A stretch of 64,000 nucleotides of DNA. Source: Mycobacterium kyorinense (lineage in GTDB: Bacteria > Actinomycetota > Actinomycetes > Mycobacteriales > Mycobacteriaceae). The stretch is taken from assembly GCF_001672775.1 (NCBI RefSeq), contig NZ_LZKJ01000197.1:50347-114346 (forward strand), written 5' to 3'. The notes beneath the pieces were generated by a model. That model had not been told where the DNA came from. It searched no databases and saw only the letters and a list, made by a program, of their open reading frames with translations. This document shows positions 15,859 to 24,224 of the stretch, piece after piece. Position numbers and translations under genes: made by a program. How positions within the stretch are numbered: the stretch's first letter is position 1; every line of letters begins with the position of its first letter.

Positions 15859-16553
15859 GTGTCGGGCAGTCGGACGGTCAGCACCACAGGCAGCCAAAGG
15901 TCGGGGTGACCGCTGGCCACCAGGGTGCCGCGATAGACGCCGGGCCGCACCTGTGAGCTCACGTCGACCGTGACGACAACACCGCGACTGGACCGACGGG
16001 GCATCGGTACGACCGCGGTGTCGATGCGCACTGCATCGGCCGAGATCACGTCGCCGTCGTGACCGAGCAGATCACTGCACTGCAGCCGGACGTCCGCGTG
16101 GTCTGCGGGCCCGCGGTTGTGCAACCAGATCTCGGTGCCGGCCGAGCCGGCAACGGCGGCCTCCAGCGCCAAAACACCGTGCGCGTCGGGGTTGTTCAGG
16201 TCAAGGGCCAGCACACCGCGGGCCGCCGGCGTGGGCGGTATCGATCGAAGCAGGAGCTGGCCAACCATCGACCACCACGCCCGCGTCAGTCGTTCGAATT
16301 CCGGCAGGCCGGCCGGCCCGAGGGTGTCAGTGCCTGCGGCCGCCAACGTCTTTCCGTTGCTCGCTTCGGCGCTGGGCTGTCCGTTCTCCTCCGAGCCGAC
16401 TGCCCGGACGACGCGATCGACGATCCGGCTGGCGGCCCGAAGCCCTTCGGCCTGAATGGCACTGAGCGCACGCGCGTTAGCCGCGGGATCGAAAACCGAT
16501 GCCCACGGCAGGTCGTCAATGGTGCCGTCGTCGCCGAAGCCCCGATTCGTCAC
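15855..16553 (-). CDS. Unknown protein with C-terminal Ig-like beta domain, 232 aa
   Basis: Not recognised. The N-terminal half is helical (SAIQAEGLRAASRIVDRVVRA, about residues 31-51). A low-complexity linker follows, then a C-terminal all-beta part (about residues 110-230) with the run PGVYRGTLVASG ending LPVVLTVRL, which looks like an immunoglobulin-type fold. There is no signal peptide. The GTG at 16553 has a GGGAGG site 6 nt upstream, and the stop overlaps the prenyl synthase start. A protein with a similar helical front and similar PG/SGxYRG strand is encoded in the divergent operon (18157-18669), so the two may be paralogues acting together. Confidence 0.65.
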   Translation of the reverse strand: MTNRGFGDDGTIDDLPWASVFDPAANARALSAIQAEGLRAASRIVDRVVRAVGSEENGQPSAEASNGKTLAAAGTDTLGPAGLPEFERLTRAWWSMVGQLLLRSIPPTPAARGVLALDLNNPDAHGVLALEAAVAGSAGTEIWLHNRGPADHADVRLQCSDLLGHDGDVISADAVRIDTAVVPMPRRSSRGVVVTVDVSSQVRPGVYRGTLVASGHPDLWLPVVLTVRLPDT

Positions 16554-16708
16554 CGCTGCCTCCCGGCCGTGTGTGGCAAGTAGCCAATGCTAGGTCGCGA
16601 GGTGGCCGGAACGCGGCGCTTTTCCGTCGATTCCTCTGCACGAGAACCCGGTGGATCGATCGACGCAACGCTAAACTACCTGGGAAAACCCGGGGACGGG
16701 AGACCCAG
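16554..16708. promoter_or_regulatory. Divergent promoter region of the prenyl/cyclase block
   Basis: On the plus strand TAAACT (about 16672-16677) fits a -10 box with a leader of about 25 nt carrying GGGAGA before the ATG at 16709. On the minus strand TAGCAT (16586-16591) fits a -10 box before the GTG at 16553. No clear operator is seen. Confidence 0.4.
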
Positions 16709-18160
16709 ATGGCGACGACCGACACGCCGACGACCGCTCAATCTCTCCTCGCGCTGTACGGCGCGCTCGATCAAGCGGTCACCGAGACCGGCGACGCGCA
16801 TACCGAAGCCATCGTCGAGCGCTATCTCCCCGGTACCACGGGGAAAAACGCCGGCTGGTACGACGAATTGCTCGGCTTCCAGAGCAGCCTTGTGCCCCGC
16901 ACCGTGGAAGCACCCCCCACCCCGGATCTGAGTCAGGCGTTGACCGTTCTGCAAGGCCGAGCCGAGCCGACGGCGATGCCTGAAGCCGAGTTGCAGCCGG
17001 GAGTGCAGTACGCCAGGGGCGCAGAAGCCCGACCCGAGCCGCTGACTGCGGTGCAGAAGTCTCGCATGCTCTACGCGATCGGGGCCCTCAGTCACTTGCC
17101 GCAGAAGTATCCGCCGAGCGAGTACGACCCGCTGTTCGCGCGGGCGCTGGAGAGCATCGGCACCCCCGGCGGTGACCTGCTTGACCTGCTGCGAAGTGAG
17201 TTCAACAGCCCTGACGACTGGCCGCACGTCATGTATCTGGGCGAGCAGCGCGGGCTGATCGGCAGTGTGGTGGCCGCCGTTCCGCTGTGCCAGCGCAAGT
17301 TCAAGTGGGTTCACGGCTACCCGTGCGTCGTGCTGACCACCGACTTCGCCCGAACAGATGTGTCGCTCGACGACCTGAAGGCTGTCATCGACCCGCTGAA
17401 CTGGGACAAGTGCTTGCCGTTCTTCTGCTTGATGACGGGAGAGGTCAAGCGCAACGACGGATGGAGCCGGGTGCTCGAACATGTCAGCACCATCTGTCAC
17501 GTCCCTGGAGCCCAGATGGTGACGCCACTGAAGTACTGGAAGGGCGAGCAGCTGCCGCAACCCTCGGCGTGGGTCGACTACGAGCTCGACGACGATCCGG
17601 CGCCCGGCGAAAAGGGCGACGGGTGGATGGTGGTCGACGAAGGCTTCATCAGAATGACGTCCACGGTCGGCAACTCCGCCCAGGACGGCGTGCGGGTGCG
17701 CACCCGCAAGGTTGCGGGCTTCCGCAACCTGGGCTGGGCTCCCGCTGCGATGTATGCGTGCGTGATGGGCTACGGCAACCAAGGCCTGGAGATGCTGATC
17801 GACGGAGTCGCAAAGCGAAAGGCCGACGGCGGGGTGGGCTGGACGCCGTGGGAAGCGTCGATAGCGCCGGCTGGGCCCGGCGCCACGCCGGGCTCCGACA
17901 AACCGAGGCAGCCGGCAGACGACACGGACCCCGCTCAGCGGGCTGTGGCGCTGGCGGTCGAGCTGGTCAACAAGTGCATCGACGACATGTCGGCAACGAG
18001 TGCGGCATTGGCGAGTAAGTGGGCAAGCGGTGCGATGCCGATCGCCGAGACGATGACGTACACCACCGACCTGGCGGCCCGGCTGGCGACCGATCCCTGG
18101 CGTTATCTGGAGCGGCTGCGCGGCGCGGACACCGGCCCGGCTCACAAGGATGACAAATGA
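16709..18160 (+). CDS. Unknown 483-aa protein, possible START/SRPBCC-like lipid-binding domain
   Basis: Not recognised. It has no signal peptide or membrane helix. Residues 1-175 are mostly helical. The middle (about 190-370) alternates strands and aromatic residues (SLDDLKAVIDPLNWDKCLPFF; WVDYELDDDPAPGEKGDGWM; GVRVRTRKVAGFRN) in a way that resembles START/SRPBCC hydrophobic-ligand domains. That is a weak inference. A Pro/Asp-rich linker precedes a C-terminal helical segment (VELVNKCIDDMSATSAALASKW). The ATG at 16709 is chosen for its position after TAAACT and a GGGAG site. It overlaps the next gene by ATGA, making a four-gene coupled operon with cyclase and FAD enzyme. Confidence 0.65.
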   Translation: MATTDTPTTAQSLLALYGALDQAVTETGDAHTEAIVERYLPGTTGKNAGWYDELLGFQSSLVPRTVEAPPTPDLSQALTVLQGRAEPTAMPEAELQPGVQYARGAEARPEPLTAVQKSRMLYAIGALSHLPQKYPPSEYDPLFARALESIGTPGGDLLDLLRSEFNSPDDWPHVMYLGEQRGLIGSVVAAVPLCQRKFKWVHGYPCVVLTTDFARTDVSLDDLKAVIDPLNWDKCLPFFCLMTGEVKRNDGWSRVLEHVSTICHVPGAQMVTPLKYWKGEQLPQPSAWVDYELDDDPAPGEKGDGWMVVDEGFIRMTSTVGNSAQDGVRVRTRKVAGFRNLGWAPAAMYACVMGYGNQGLEMLIDGVAKRKADGGVGWTPWEASIAPAGPGATPGSDKPRQPADDTDPAQRAVALAVELVNKCIDDMSATSAALASKWASGAMPIAETMTYTTDLAARLATDPWRYLERLRGADTGPAHKDDK

Positions 18161-18669
18161 CCAGTCCGTTACCTAATCCGTCGCGCATCACGGAGTGGGC
18201 CGAAATCTCACGGCGTTTCATCAACCAGGCGAGTGCCGTGGTGCTGGAGGCCAACGAGCAGATCAAAGCCGAATCCTTCGGCGGAGCCCAGTGGACCAAG
18301 TCAGCGCGGCGCCTAGTCAATCTTGCTCTGACCGCGGGGTTGGAAATGGCTCCGCAATCGGTGTGTTTTCCGCAGTCGGCTGCGGACCTCGAGCTGTCGG
18401 ATTTCATCGACGTCGATCCTGACAATGAATGCGAGAGAGTGCTTTCCGTTGCCAAGCCGTTCGTGTTGGACGGCGCACCGTCGTGTGTGATTCCGAATCA
18501 GTTCGTCGTGTTTGTGCCCGCGATCCTGCGCGTGTACGCCAAGCGATTTCGGGTGGGTGTCAGCTGGCCGGACCTTCGAAGCGGCACGTATCGGGGCCGG
18601 GTTCGGCTGGCCCGCACCCAGACTCCGCAGCCGGGTAGCCAAGAGATTGACGTCGTCATCGACCTCTGA
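18157..18669 (+). CDS. Unknown 170-aa protein with Ig-like C-terminus
   Basis: Not recognised. The N-terminal half is helical (ISRRFINQASAVVLEANEQI). The C-terminal half is beta-rich, with FVVFVPAILRVYAKRFRVGVSW followed by SGTYRGRVRLART and an end EIDVVIDL. The S/P-G-x-Y-R-G strand and overall plan echo the protein at 15855-16553. It may form an accessory pair with that protein. The start overlaps the preceding gene by ATGA, and the next gene starts 2 bp after its stop. Confidence 0.65.
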   Translation: MTSPLPNPSRITEWAEISRRFINQASAVVLEANEQIKAESFGGAQWTKSARRLVNLALTAGLEMAPQSVCFPQSAADLELSDFIDVDPDNECERVLSVAKPFVLDGAPSCVIPNQFVVFVPAILRVYAKRFRVGVSWPDLRSGTYRGRVRLARTQTPQPGSQEIDVVIDL

Positions 18670-18671
18670 GC

Positions 18672-21600
18672 ATGTCCGCCGCCCCGCACACCATCGACGA
18701 ATTGCTGGACCGCGCGGTCCAAGCGATCAACAGTGGTGACCGCGCCACCGCCAGTGCGCTGGCCGAACAGGTGTTGACCGTCGACAGCGCCAACCGCGAC
18801 GCCGAAGACCTGCTCACCGCCCCAGCCGCCGGTAGCGGCGAATTACGGCGATTGACAATCCTTTTCGCCGACGTGGTGGATTCCACCGCACTATCCACCC
18901 GCATCGAGCCGGAAATCTATCGCACGGTGATCGGTCGCTACCGCCAGCAAGTGACCGAGATCGTCGACCGCTACGAGGGCCATGTGTTCTCCACCAAGGG
19001 AGACGGGCTGCTCGCGGTGTTCGGTCATCCGATAGCCCACGAGAACGATGTGCGACGTGCGGTCCAGGCCGGTCTGGACATCACGCGTGAGGTGGCACGG
19101 CTCAGTGAGCGGGTCCGGTCGCGGTTCGGCTTCGACATCTCGGTGCGCGCCGGAGTACACCGGGGCCTGGTGTACCTCGACGTGGCACAAGACGATGTGT
19201 ACGGGCTGGGCGCCAATCTCGCCTCCCGGGTCTCGGGACTGGCGTCGCCAGGCTCTGTCGTCGTCTCCGGTGCCATCGCTCCCCTGGTACGCGACCACTT
19301 CGAACTCCAAGCTCGGCCGGCCCAGTCCGTCAAAGGTATCGACGAGCCCGTCGACCACTTCCAGGTCGTCGGGGAGCATGTCACCGTCATGCGGATTCCG
19401 CTGGGTCCGCTGGTCGGCCGGGAGCGTGAGCTCGAACATCTGCGGGCCAGTTGGGCTTTGGCTGAGAACGGCTCGCTGACCAGCGTTGGGGTCGGCTTCA
19501 GCGGTGAGGCCGGGATGGGCAAAAGTCGATTAGCCACGGCCGCAGCCGATTTAGCCGAAAGCGCAGGGCACTTGGTGCTCGCGTTGGTCGGATCGCCGTT
19601 TCATACCGACGCCGGCCTCTACCCCATTCGCGCTCTGCTCGAGCAACGATGCGGGATCGACCGGGCAACAGAACAAGCTGACCGGTTGCGGTTGCTGGCC
19701 GACGAGGTGCGAACCCGCGGCCTCGATCCGGAATCCGAAGTACCGCTGCTGGCACCGGTATTGGGCATTGCCGCCGAACACGGCTATCAGCCGGTTCGCG
19801 TCGAGGGCACCAAGCTCTACCAGCAGATCATCCAGGCCATCGTTGATTACCTGCTTGCCTGCACCGGTAACAGCCCGGCGGTGGTGCTGGCTGAAGACCT
19901 GCAGTGGTTCGACGCGTCAACGCTGCACGTAATCGAGTCACTGCTTGGCACGACCAGGGGCCGGCTGCTGGTCGTCCTCACCGGACGCGATCTCACTTCG
20001 CTGCGAGACATCGCTTCTCTGCGGGTTTTCGAACTTGCGCCGTTGACCTCGCACGAAACCGACGAGCTGATCACGGCGCTGGACCCGACGTTGTCGGTCG
20101 ACGAGCGGGGCGAAGTGGCTCGCCGCTGCGACGGGGTACCGCTGTACATCGAAGAGGTCGTCACCAAGATGCACGACCAGCCCACCGACGAGGCGGGCTG
20201 GACGCGGGCCCCCGATGCTCTCTACGAGCCGTTGTTTTCCCGGCTTCGGGCAAGTCAGACCACCATTCAGGTCGTCGAGGCCGCTGCCGCGATCGGCCGG
20301 GAATTCGACCACGCCCTGCTGCGCAGCGTCCTGGATATGGCCGAGCCCGATCTCGACGCCGCCATTCGGGATCTCGAGGCAGCGCTGGCTTTCGAACCGA
20401 CCGCCGATGACCGCTGGCGGTTTCGGCATGAATTGCTGCGTGAGGTGGCCTACGAGCTGCCGCCGCCCAGCGTGCGTCGCGCATTGCATGGACGGGTGGC
20501 CGACGCGCTTGTCCGGAGCTCGGATGAGCCCGACTGGCACCTGGTCGCGCTGCATTACGAGAACGCGGAACGCTTCGACGAGGCGGCCAATGCCCACCAG
20601 CAGGCATCGCTGGTTGCCCAGCGCCGCGGCGCCCTCGAGGAAGCGCGCGCGTGCCTGACCCGCGCCATCGCGCAGAACGAACGGGCGGCATCCGGTCCGG
20701 CGCGCGACCGGCGCGAGACCCGGATTCGCCTGCGGCGCGGGTTCCTCACGTCGGCGGTAAAGGGAACCGCCAGCCCGCAGGCCGCCGCCGACTTTGAACG
20801 TTGCCTCCAGCTTGCGGGCACCGACCTTCGCGAAGACGTGCTGCTGTCGACGCTGTTCGCGCTGTGGGCGTACTACCTGCCGAGAGGCGACCTGCGCCGC
20901 TGCCTACAGCTCTCCGAGTCCACTCGCGGCAAGATTCCCGGCCGCGGCTGGTTTCGCCCCGCGTTCGGCGCCGTCGCGTTGTTCCGCGGGGATTTCGGCA
21001 CCGCACGCGCGGTCCTCGAAGAAGTCGCGGCAGAAGTGACACAGCGGGACCTCACCGCCTTCGAATCGGTGTGGTTCGTGCCCAGCGACCCGGTCACCTC
21101 GGTGCACACCGACTTGGCGCTGGCGCGGTTCGTTCAGGGCGATGTCTGCGGCGCCGAGGAGCAACTCGCCGAAACCGTACGTCGGGTGGCGAATCTCGGG
21201 TTCCCGCAGGGCCCGTTCAGCCATGCCTATCAACGGTTTTTCGAAATTTGGATGTGGATGGAGGCCGGCTGGCTGGACCGCGCCGCGGATACTGTCCGGG
21301 AGCTCGAGGCGCAGGCCGAACGGCACGGCTTCGAGTATTGGACCATGACGGCGGTCACGCAGCGGGCCACGATCGGCGCGCTGTCGGCACTTTTAGCCGA
21401 CGGCGGCAACCCGACCATTGTGCAGCCACACATCGAGATGATGACGTTGATCGTCCAAAACCTGCGGGACGCAGAGGTCAAGCTGTTCGTCACCTTCTAT
21501 GACGCGGTTCTCGCGCGTCTGCTGACCGCGGTGGGCAAGACCGACGAGGCACGCAGACGGTTGGACATCGCATTGCAATTCGGCACAGAAAGCGATGCCA

Positions 21601-21854
21601 ATTTTTACCGCGCCGAACTGTTGCGGTTGCGCGCTCAGACCGCCGCCGACGTCGACGCCCGGGATGCCGACTTGCGCGCTGCCGTCGACACGGCCCACCA
21701 GCAGGCAGCGTCGATCTTCGAATTACGCGCTGCGATGGACGTATTCGAGCTGGACGGCCAATCCGGGACCGCACCACTGAAAGAAGCGATCAGCCGTTTC
21801 CCGACCGACAGCGATTGGCCGGAGCTCGTCCGAGCCCGGGCGCTGCTCGGGTGA
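18672..21854 (+). CDS. Class III adenylyl cyclase fused to an AAA/STAND-type ATPase and TPR-like region
   Basis: A 1060-residue signalling protein. The class III cyclase domain (about residues 58-225) keeps the metal Asp D67 (LFADVVDST), substrate Lys K109 in STKGDGLLAVFG, and the Asn-x-x-Arg pair in GLGANLASRV, so it should be active. A STAND-like NTPase follows, with Walker A GEAGMGKSR (K284) and Walker B VVLAEDLQWFDAST. The last 450 residues are helical repeats of TPR/LuxR-associated type. No membrane helix and no HTH are seen. It would make cAMP in response to an input sensed by the repeat region. It overlaps the FAD gene by GTGA, linking its signal to that enzyme. Confidence 0.88.
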   Translation: MSAAPHTIDELLDRAVQAINSGDRATASALAEQVLTVDSANRDAEDLLTAPAAGSGELRRLTILFADVVDSTALSTRIEPEIYRTVIGRYRQQVTEIVDRYEGHVFSTKGDGLLAVFGHPIAHENDVRRAVQAGLDITREVARLSERVRSRFGFDISVRAGVHRGLVYLDVAQDDVYGLGANLASRVSGLASPGSVVVSGAIAPLVRDHFELQARPAQSVKGIDEPVDHFQVVGEHVTVMRIPLGPLVGRERELEHLRASWALAENGSLTSVGVGFSGEAGMGKSRLATAAADLAESAGHLVLALVGSPFHTDAGLYPIRALLEQRCGIDRATEQADRLRLLADEVRTRGLDPESEVPLLAPVLGIAAEHGYQPVRVEGTKLYQQIIQAIVDYLLACTGNSPAVVLAEDLQWFDASTLHVIESLLGTTRGRLLVVLTGRDLTSLRDIASLRVFELAPLTSHETDELITALDPTLSVDERGEVARRCDGVPLYIEEVVTKMHDQPTDEAGWTRAPDALYEPLFSRLRASQTTIQVVEAAAAIGREFDHALLRSVLDMAEPDLDAAIRDLEAALAFEPTADDRWRFRHELLREVAYELPPPSVRRALHGRVADALVRSSDEPDWHLVALHYENAERFDEAANAHQQASLVAQRRGALEEARACLTRAIAQNERAASGPARDRRETRIRLRRGFLTSAVKGTASPQAAADFERCLQLAGTDLREDVLLSTLFALWAYYLPRGDLRRCLQLSESTRGKIPGRGWFRPAFGAVALFRGDFGTARAVLEEVAAEVTQRDLTAFESVWFVPSDPVTSVHTDLALARFVQGDVCGAEEQLAETVRRVANLGFPQGPFSHAYQRFFEIWMWMEAGWLDRAADTVRELEAQAERHGFEYWTMTAVTQRATIGALSALLADGGNPTIVQPHIEMMTLIVQNLRDAEVKLFVTFYDAVLARLLTAVGKTDEARRRLDIALQFGTESDANFYRAELLRLRAQTAADVDARDADLRAAVDTAHQQAASIFELRAAMDVFELDGQSGTAPLKEAISRFPTDSDWPELVRARALLG

Positions 21855-23926
21855 GCCGGCCAGGCGGCAAGGTCGCCATCCTCGGCGGTGGCATGGCCGG
21901 TCTGAGCACCGCGTGGCGACTGAGCGAACCCGGTTGGCGCGATCGCTTCGACGCGATCACCGTTTACCAACGGGGCTGGCGGCTCGGCGGCAAAGCCGCA
22001 TCCAGCCGCGGCATTCACGGCCGCATCGAGGAGCACGGGCTACACATCTGGCTGGGCTCCTACGAGAACGCCTTCGCACTACTTCGCGAGTGCTACAGCG
22101 AACTCGACAGGGCCACAAGCGATCCGACGGCACCGATCGCCGACTGGGATCAAGCGCTGATTCCGGCGGACAACGTGGGTGTGGCCGACGAATTCGGCAG
22201 CGATTGGCTGATCTGGCTGGCGACATTCACCAGCAACGACGGGCTGCCCGGCGAGCCCGGTGCCACCGGCCGCGAGATGACCGTCGTCGAGTTCACCCGT
22301 CGTGCCCTGCGACTGGTGTGCGACTTCGCCGAATCTCAGCGCGGCGCAACGCCTGCCGGACTTACCCTTTCCACCTGTCCCGAGCCGCCGCCGGTCACCC
22401 ACTGGATCGACACGGTCGCCAACGCGGCGCTGGCGGCGCTGCTCGCGCTGACCGATCCGCACGTGCCGCAGCGCACAGTCGCACAACTGATCGAGGATGC
22501 GCTCGACGCGGTGCGCGCTGCACTCGAGTACGAGCGACGCCCAGACCACAAGCGGTCCTGGCTCTTGCTGTCGATGATGACCGCGGTAGTCCGTGGCATT
22601 TTCGCCGACAATCTCATCACCGACCCGCGCGGATTCCGGGCGATCAACGACGAAGACTTCACTGCCTGGCTGCTGCGGCATGGTGCTCATCGCGACGTGC
22701 TGGACTTCGCGCTGGTGCGCGGTGTGTACGACCTCGTCTTCGGTTACCGGGAGGCCGACCCCGACCAGCTGTCATTCGGTGCCGGGCTGGCGGTCTTCAT
22801 GACCGGCTTGGTTCTCTTCGGCCACAAAGGGGCGGTCTTCTGGAAGATGACCGCCGGGATGGGCGACGTCGTGATCGCTCCGCTCTACCAGGCGTTGCGG
22901 CGGCGCGGTGTCGAGTTCGAGTTCTTCCACCGGCTCGACGCGCTGCATCTCGATGAGCGGCGACTGGCGGTCGACGCGATCACGATGGGACGCCAGGTGC
23001 GCCTGACCGACGGCGTGTCCCGCTACGAGCCGTTGACGAAAGTGCATGGGCTGCCGGTCTTTCCCAATGCGCCGCTGGCCGAGCAGCTCGCCGCCGAGCC
23101 CAGTCCTGGCGGCGGCTGGCATTCGCTGGAGACGCACTGGTCCGACCACGCCGATGCGGAGACCCGCGTGTTGCGCCGCGGCGTCGACTTCGACCACGTC
23201 GTACTCGCCGTCTCGGTCGGCATGCTTCCCGTCGTCGCCGCGGAGTTGATCGACGACCGAGTCGAGTGGCAGGAGATGACGTCTCGCATTCGCACGGTAG
23301 CCACCCAGGCGTTTCAGCTTTGGCTTCGCCCCGACGAACCGTCGCTGGGCTGGAACGAACCGGGCGTGACGATCAGCGCCTACCTGCGTCCGTTCGAGAC
23401 GTGGGCGTCGATGCCGCAGACGCTGTGGGCCGAGGACTGGCCCGAGCATGATCGGCCGGGGACTGTCGCCTACTTCTGCGGCACGCTGAACGCGACGTGG
23501 CCCACCGCCGAGGTCGGCGCGAGTTACGCGCGACGCTATGAAGAGCGTGTGCGTGCGGCGGCCACCGACTACGTCGACCGCCATCTGCGACCGTACTTCC
23601 CGGCTGCGGTCAGCGACCGGGGCTTCAATTGGCGTCTGCTCGCCGGTGTCAACGGGGAGCGAGGCCGCGCCGCATTCGACACCCAGTACCTGAGTGTGAA
23701 CGTCGACCCGTCGGATCGCTACGTGCAGTCGGCTCCAGGAACCGATCGCTACCGGCTGCGCCCCGACGAAAGTGGTTACGACAACCTGGTTTTGGCCGGT
23801 GACTGGACCGACTCAGGTCTGAACGCCGGCTGCATCGAGGCGGCGGTCTTGTCGGGCCTGGAAGCCGCGAACGCACTGCTGGGCCGTCATCGCTACCACC
23901 GCATCCGCGGTTTCTATCTGCCGTGA
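21851..23926 (+). CDS. Large FAD-dependent oxidoreductase, phytoene desaturase/amine oxidase-like
   Basis: A 691-residue flavoenzyme. The N-terminal dinucleotide motif is VAILGGGMAGLSTAWRL (about residues 8-24), followed by RGWRLGGKAAS. The C-terminal FAD-contact motif is NLVLAGDWTDSGLNAGCIEAAVLSG. This layout matches phytoene desaturase, hydroxysqualene dehydroxylase and amine oxidase relatives, but the protein is some 200 residues longer, with a middle insertion. The substrate is unknown; with a prenyl diphosphate synthase in the same block, an isoprenoid lipid is the simplest guess. The GTG at 21851 overlaps the cyclase stop. Confidence 0.83.
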   Translation: MSRPGGKVAILGGGMAGLSTAWRLSEPGWRDRFDAITVYQRGWRLGGKAASSRGIHGRIEEHGLHIWLGSYENAFALLRECYSELDRATSDPTAPIADWDQALIPADNVGVADEFGSDWLIWLATFTSNDGLPGEPGATGREMTVVEFTRRALRLVCDFAESQRGATPAGLTLSTCPEPPPVTHWIDTVANAALAALLALTDPHVPQRTVAQLIEDALDAVRAALEYERRPDHKRSWLLLSMMTAVVRGIFADNLITDPRGFRAINDEDFTAWLLRHGAHRDVLDFALVRGVYDLVFGYREADPDQLSFGAGLAVFMTGLVLFGHKGAVFWKMTAGMGDVVIAPLYQALRRRGVEFEFFHRLDALHLDERRLAVDAITMGRQVRLTDGVSRYEPLTKVHGLPVFPNAPLAEQLAAEPSPGGGWHSLETHWSDHADAETRVLRRGVDFDHVVLAVSVGMLPVVAAELIDDRVEWQEMTSRIRTVATQAFQLWLRPDEPSLGWNEPGVTISAYLRPFETWASMPQTLWAEDWPEHDRPGTVAYFCGTLNATWPTAEVGASYARRYEERVRAAATDYVDRHLRPYFPAAVSDRGFNWRLLAGVNGERGRAAFDTQYLSVNVDPSDRYVQSAPGTDRYRLRPDESGYDNLVLAGDWTDSGLNAGCIEAAVLSGLEAANALLGRHRYHRIRGFYLP

Positions 23927-24193
23927 AGTGGCCGCCCGGCTGTCACGGCGGCGAAACGTGAAAGTCAATTCGTTGTCCGGCTTCCGGCAATCGATTTCCT
24001 GCATTGCGCACGCGGTGGAGTTACGGCCGAGGGGTTGGGGTCCCATCCGATCCACCAGATCGGGGCTGACACCGTCGATTGCCGAGCCCGCTTCCGTGTC
24101 GGTGCGATCATAACTGGCGGCGGCGGTATTCAATTGCTCACTGAGTTCCGCCAAGTGGCGGTAGTGGTCTGCGCTGTCGTCTTGTGGCGACAT
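23927..24193 (-). pseudogene. Remnant of an EspC-like (type VII secretion) gene
   Basis: A minus-strand frame from 24193 encodes DHYRHLAELSEQLNTAAASYDR-type residues (Y-D-R-T-D), which resemble the C-terminal half of EspC-family proteins and the N-terminal domain of the toxin at 44.2 kb. The N-terminal half is missing, and the frame then runs, without recognisable domain, into the 3' end of the FAD gene. I read it as a decayed fragment. The 24193-24212 stretch holds a 6-bp stem (TCCTCC/GGAGGA). Nothing else is seen in the 298-bp gap before 24225. Confidence 0.4.
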
Positions 24194-24224
24194 CCTCCTG
24201 ATCTGTGGAGGAGGAATCGCCGGT

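Noticed and set aside
14806..18160. Family 2 encapsulin-type locus (prenyl synthase beside a shell protein)
   Set aside because: Neither unknown protein has a recognisable shell or CRP-like domain, and no typical cargo other than the prenyl synthase is present.
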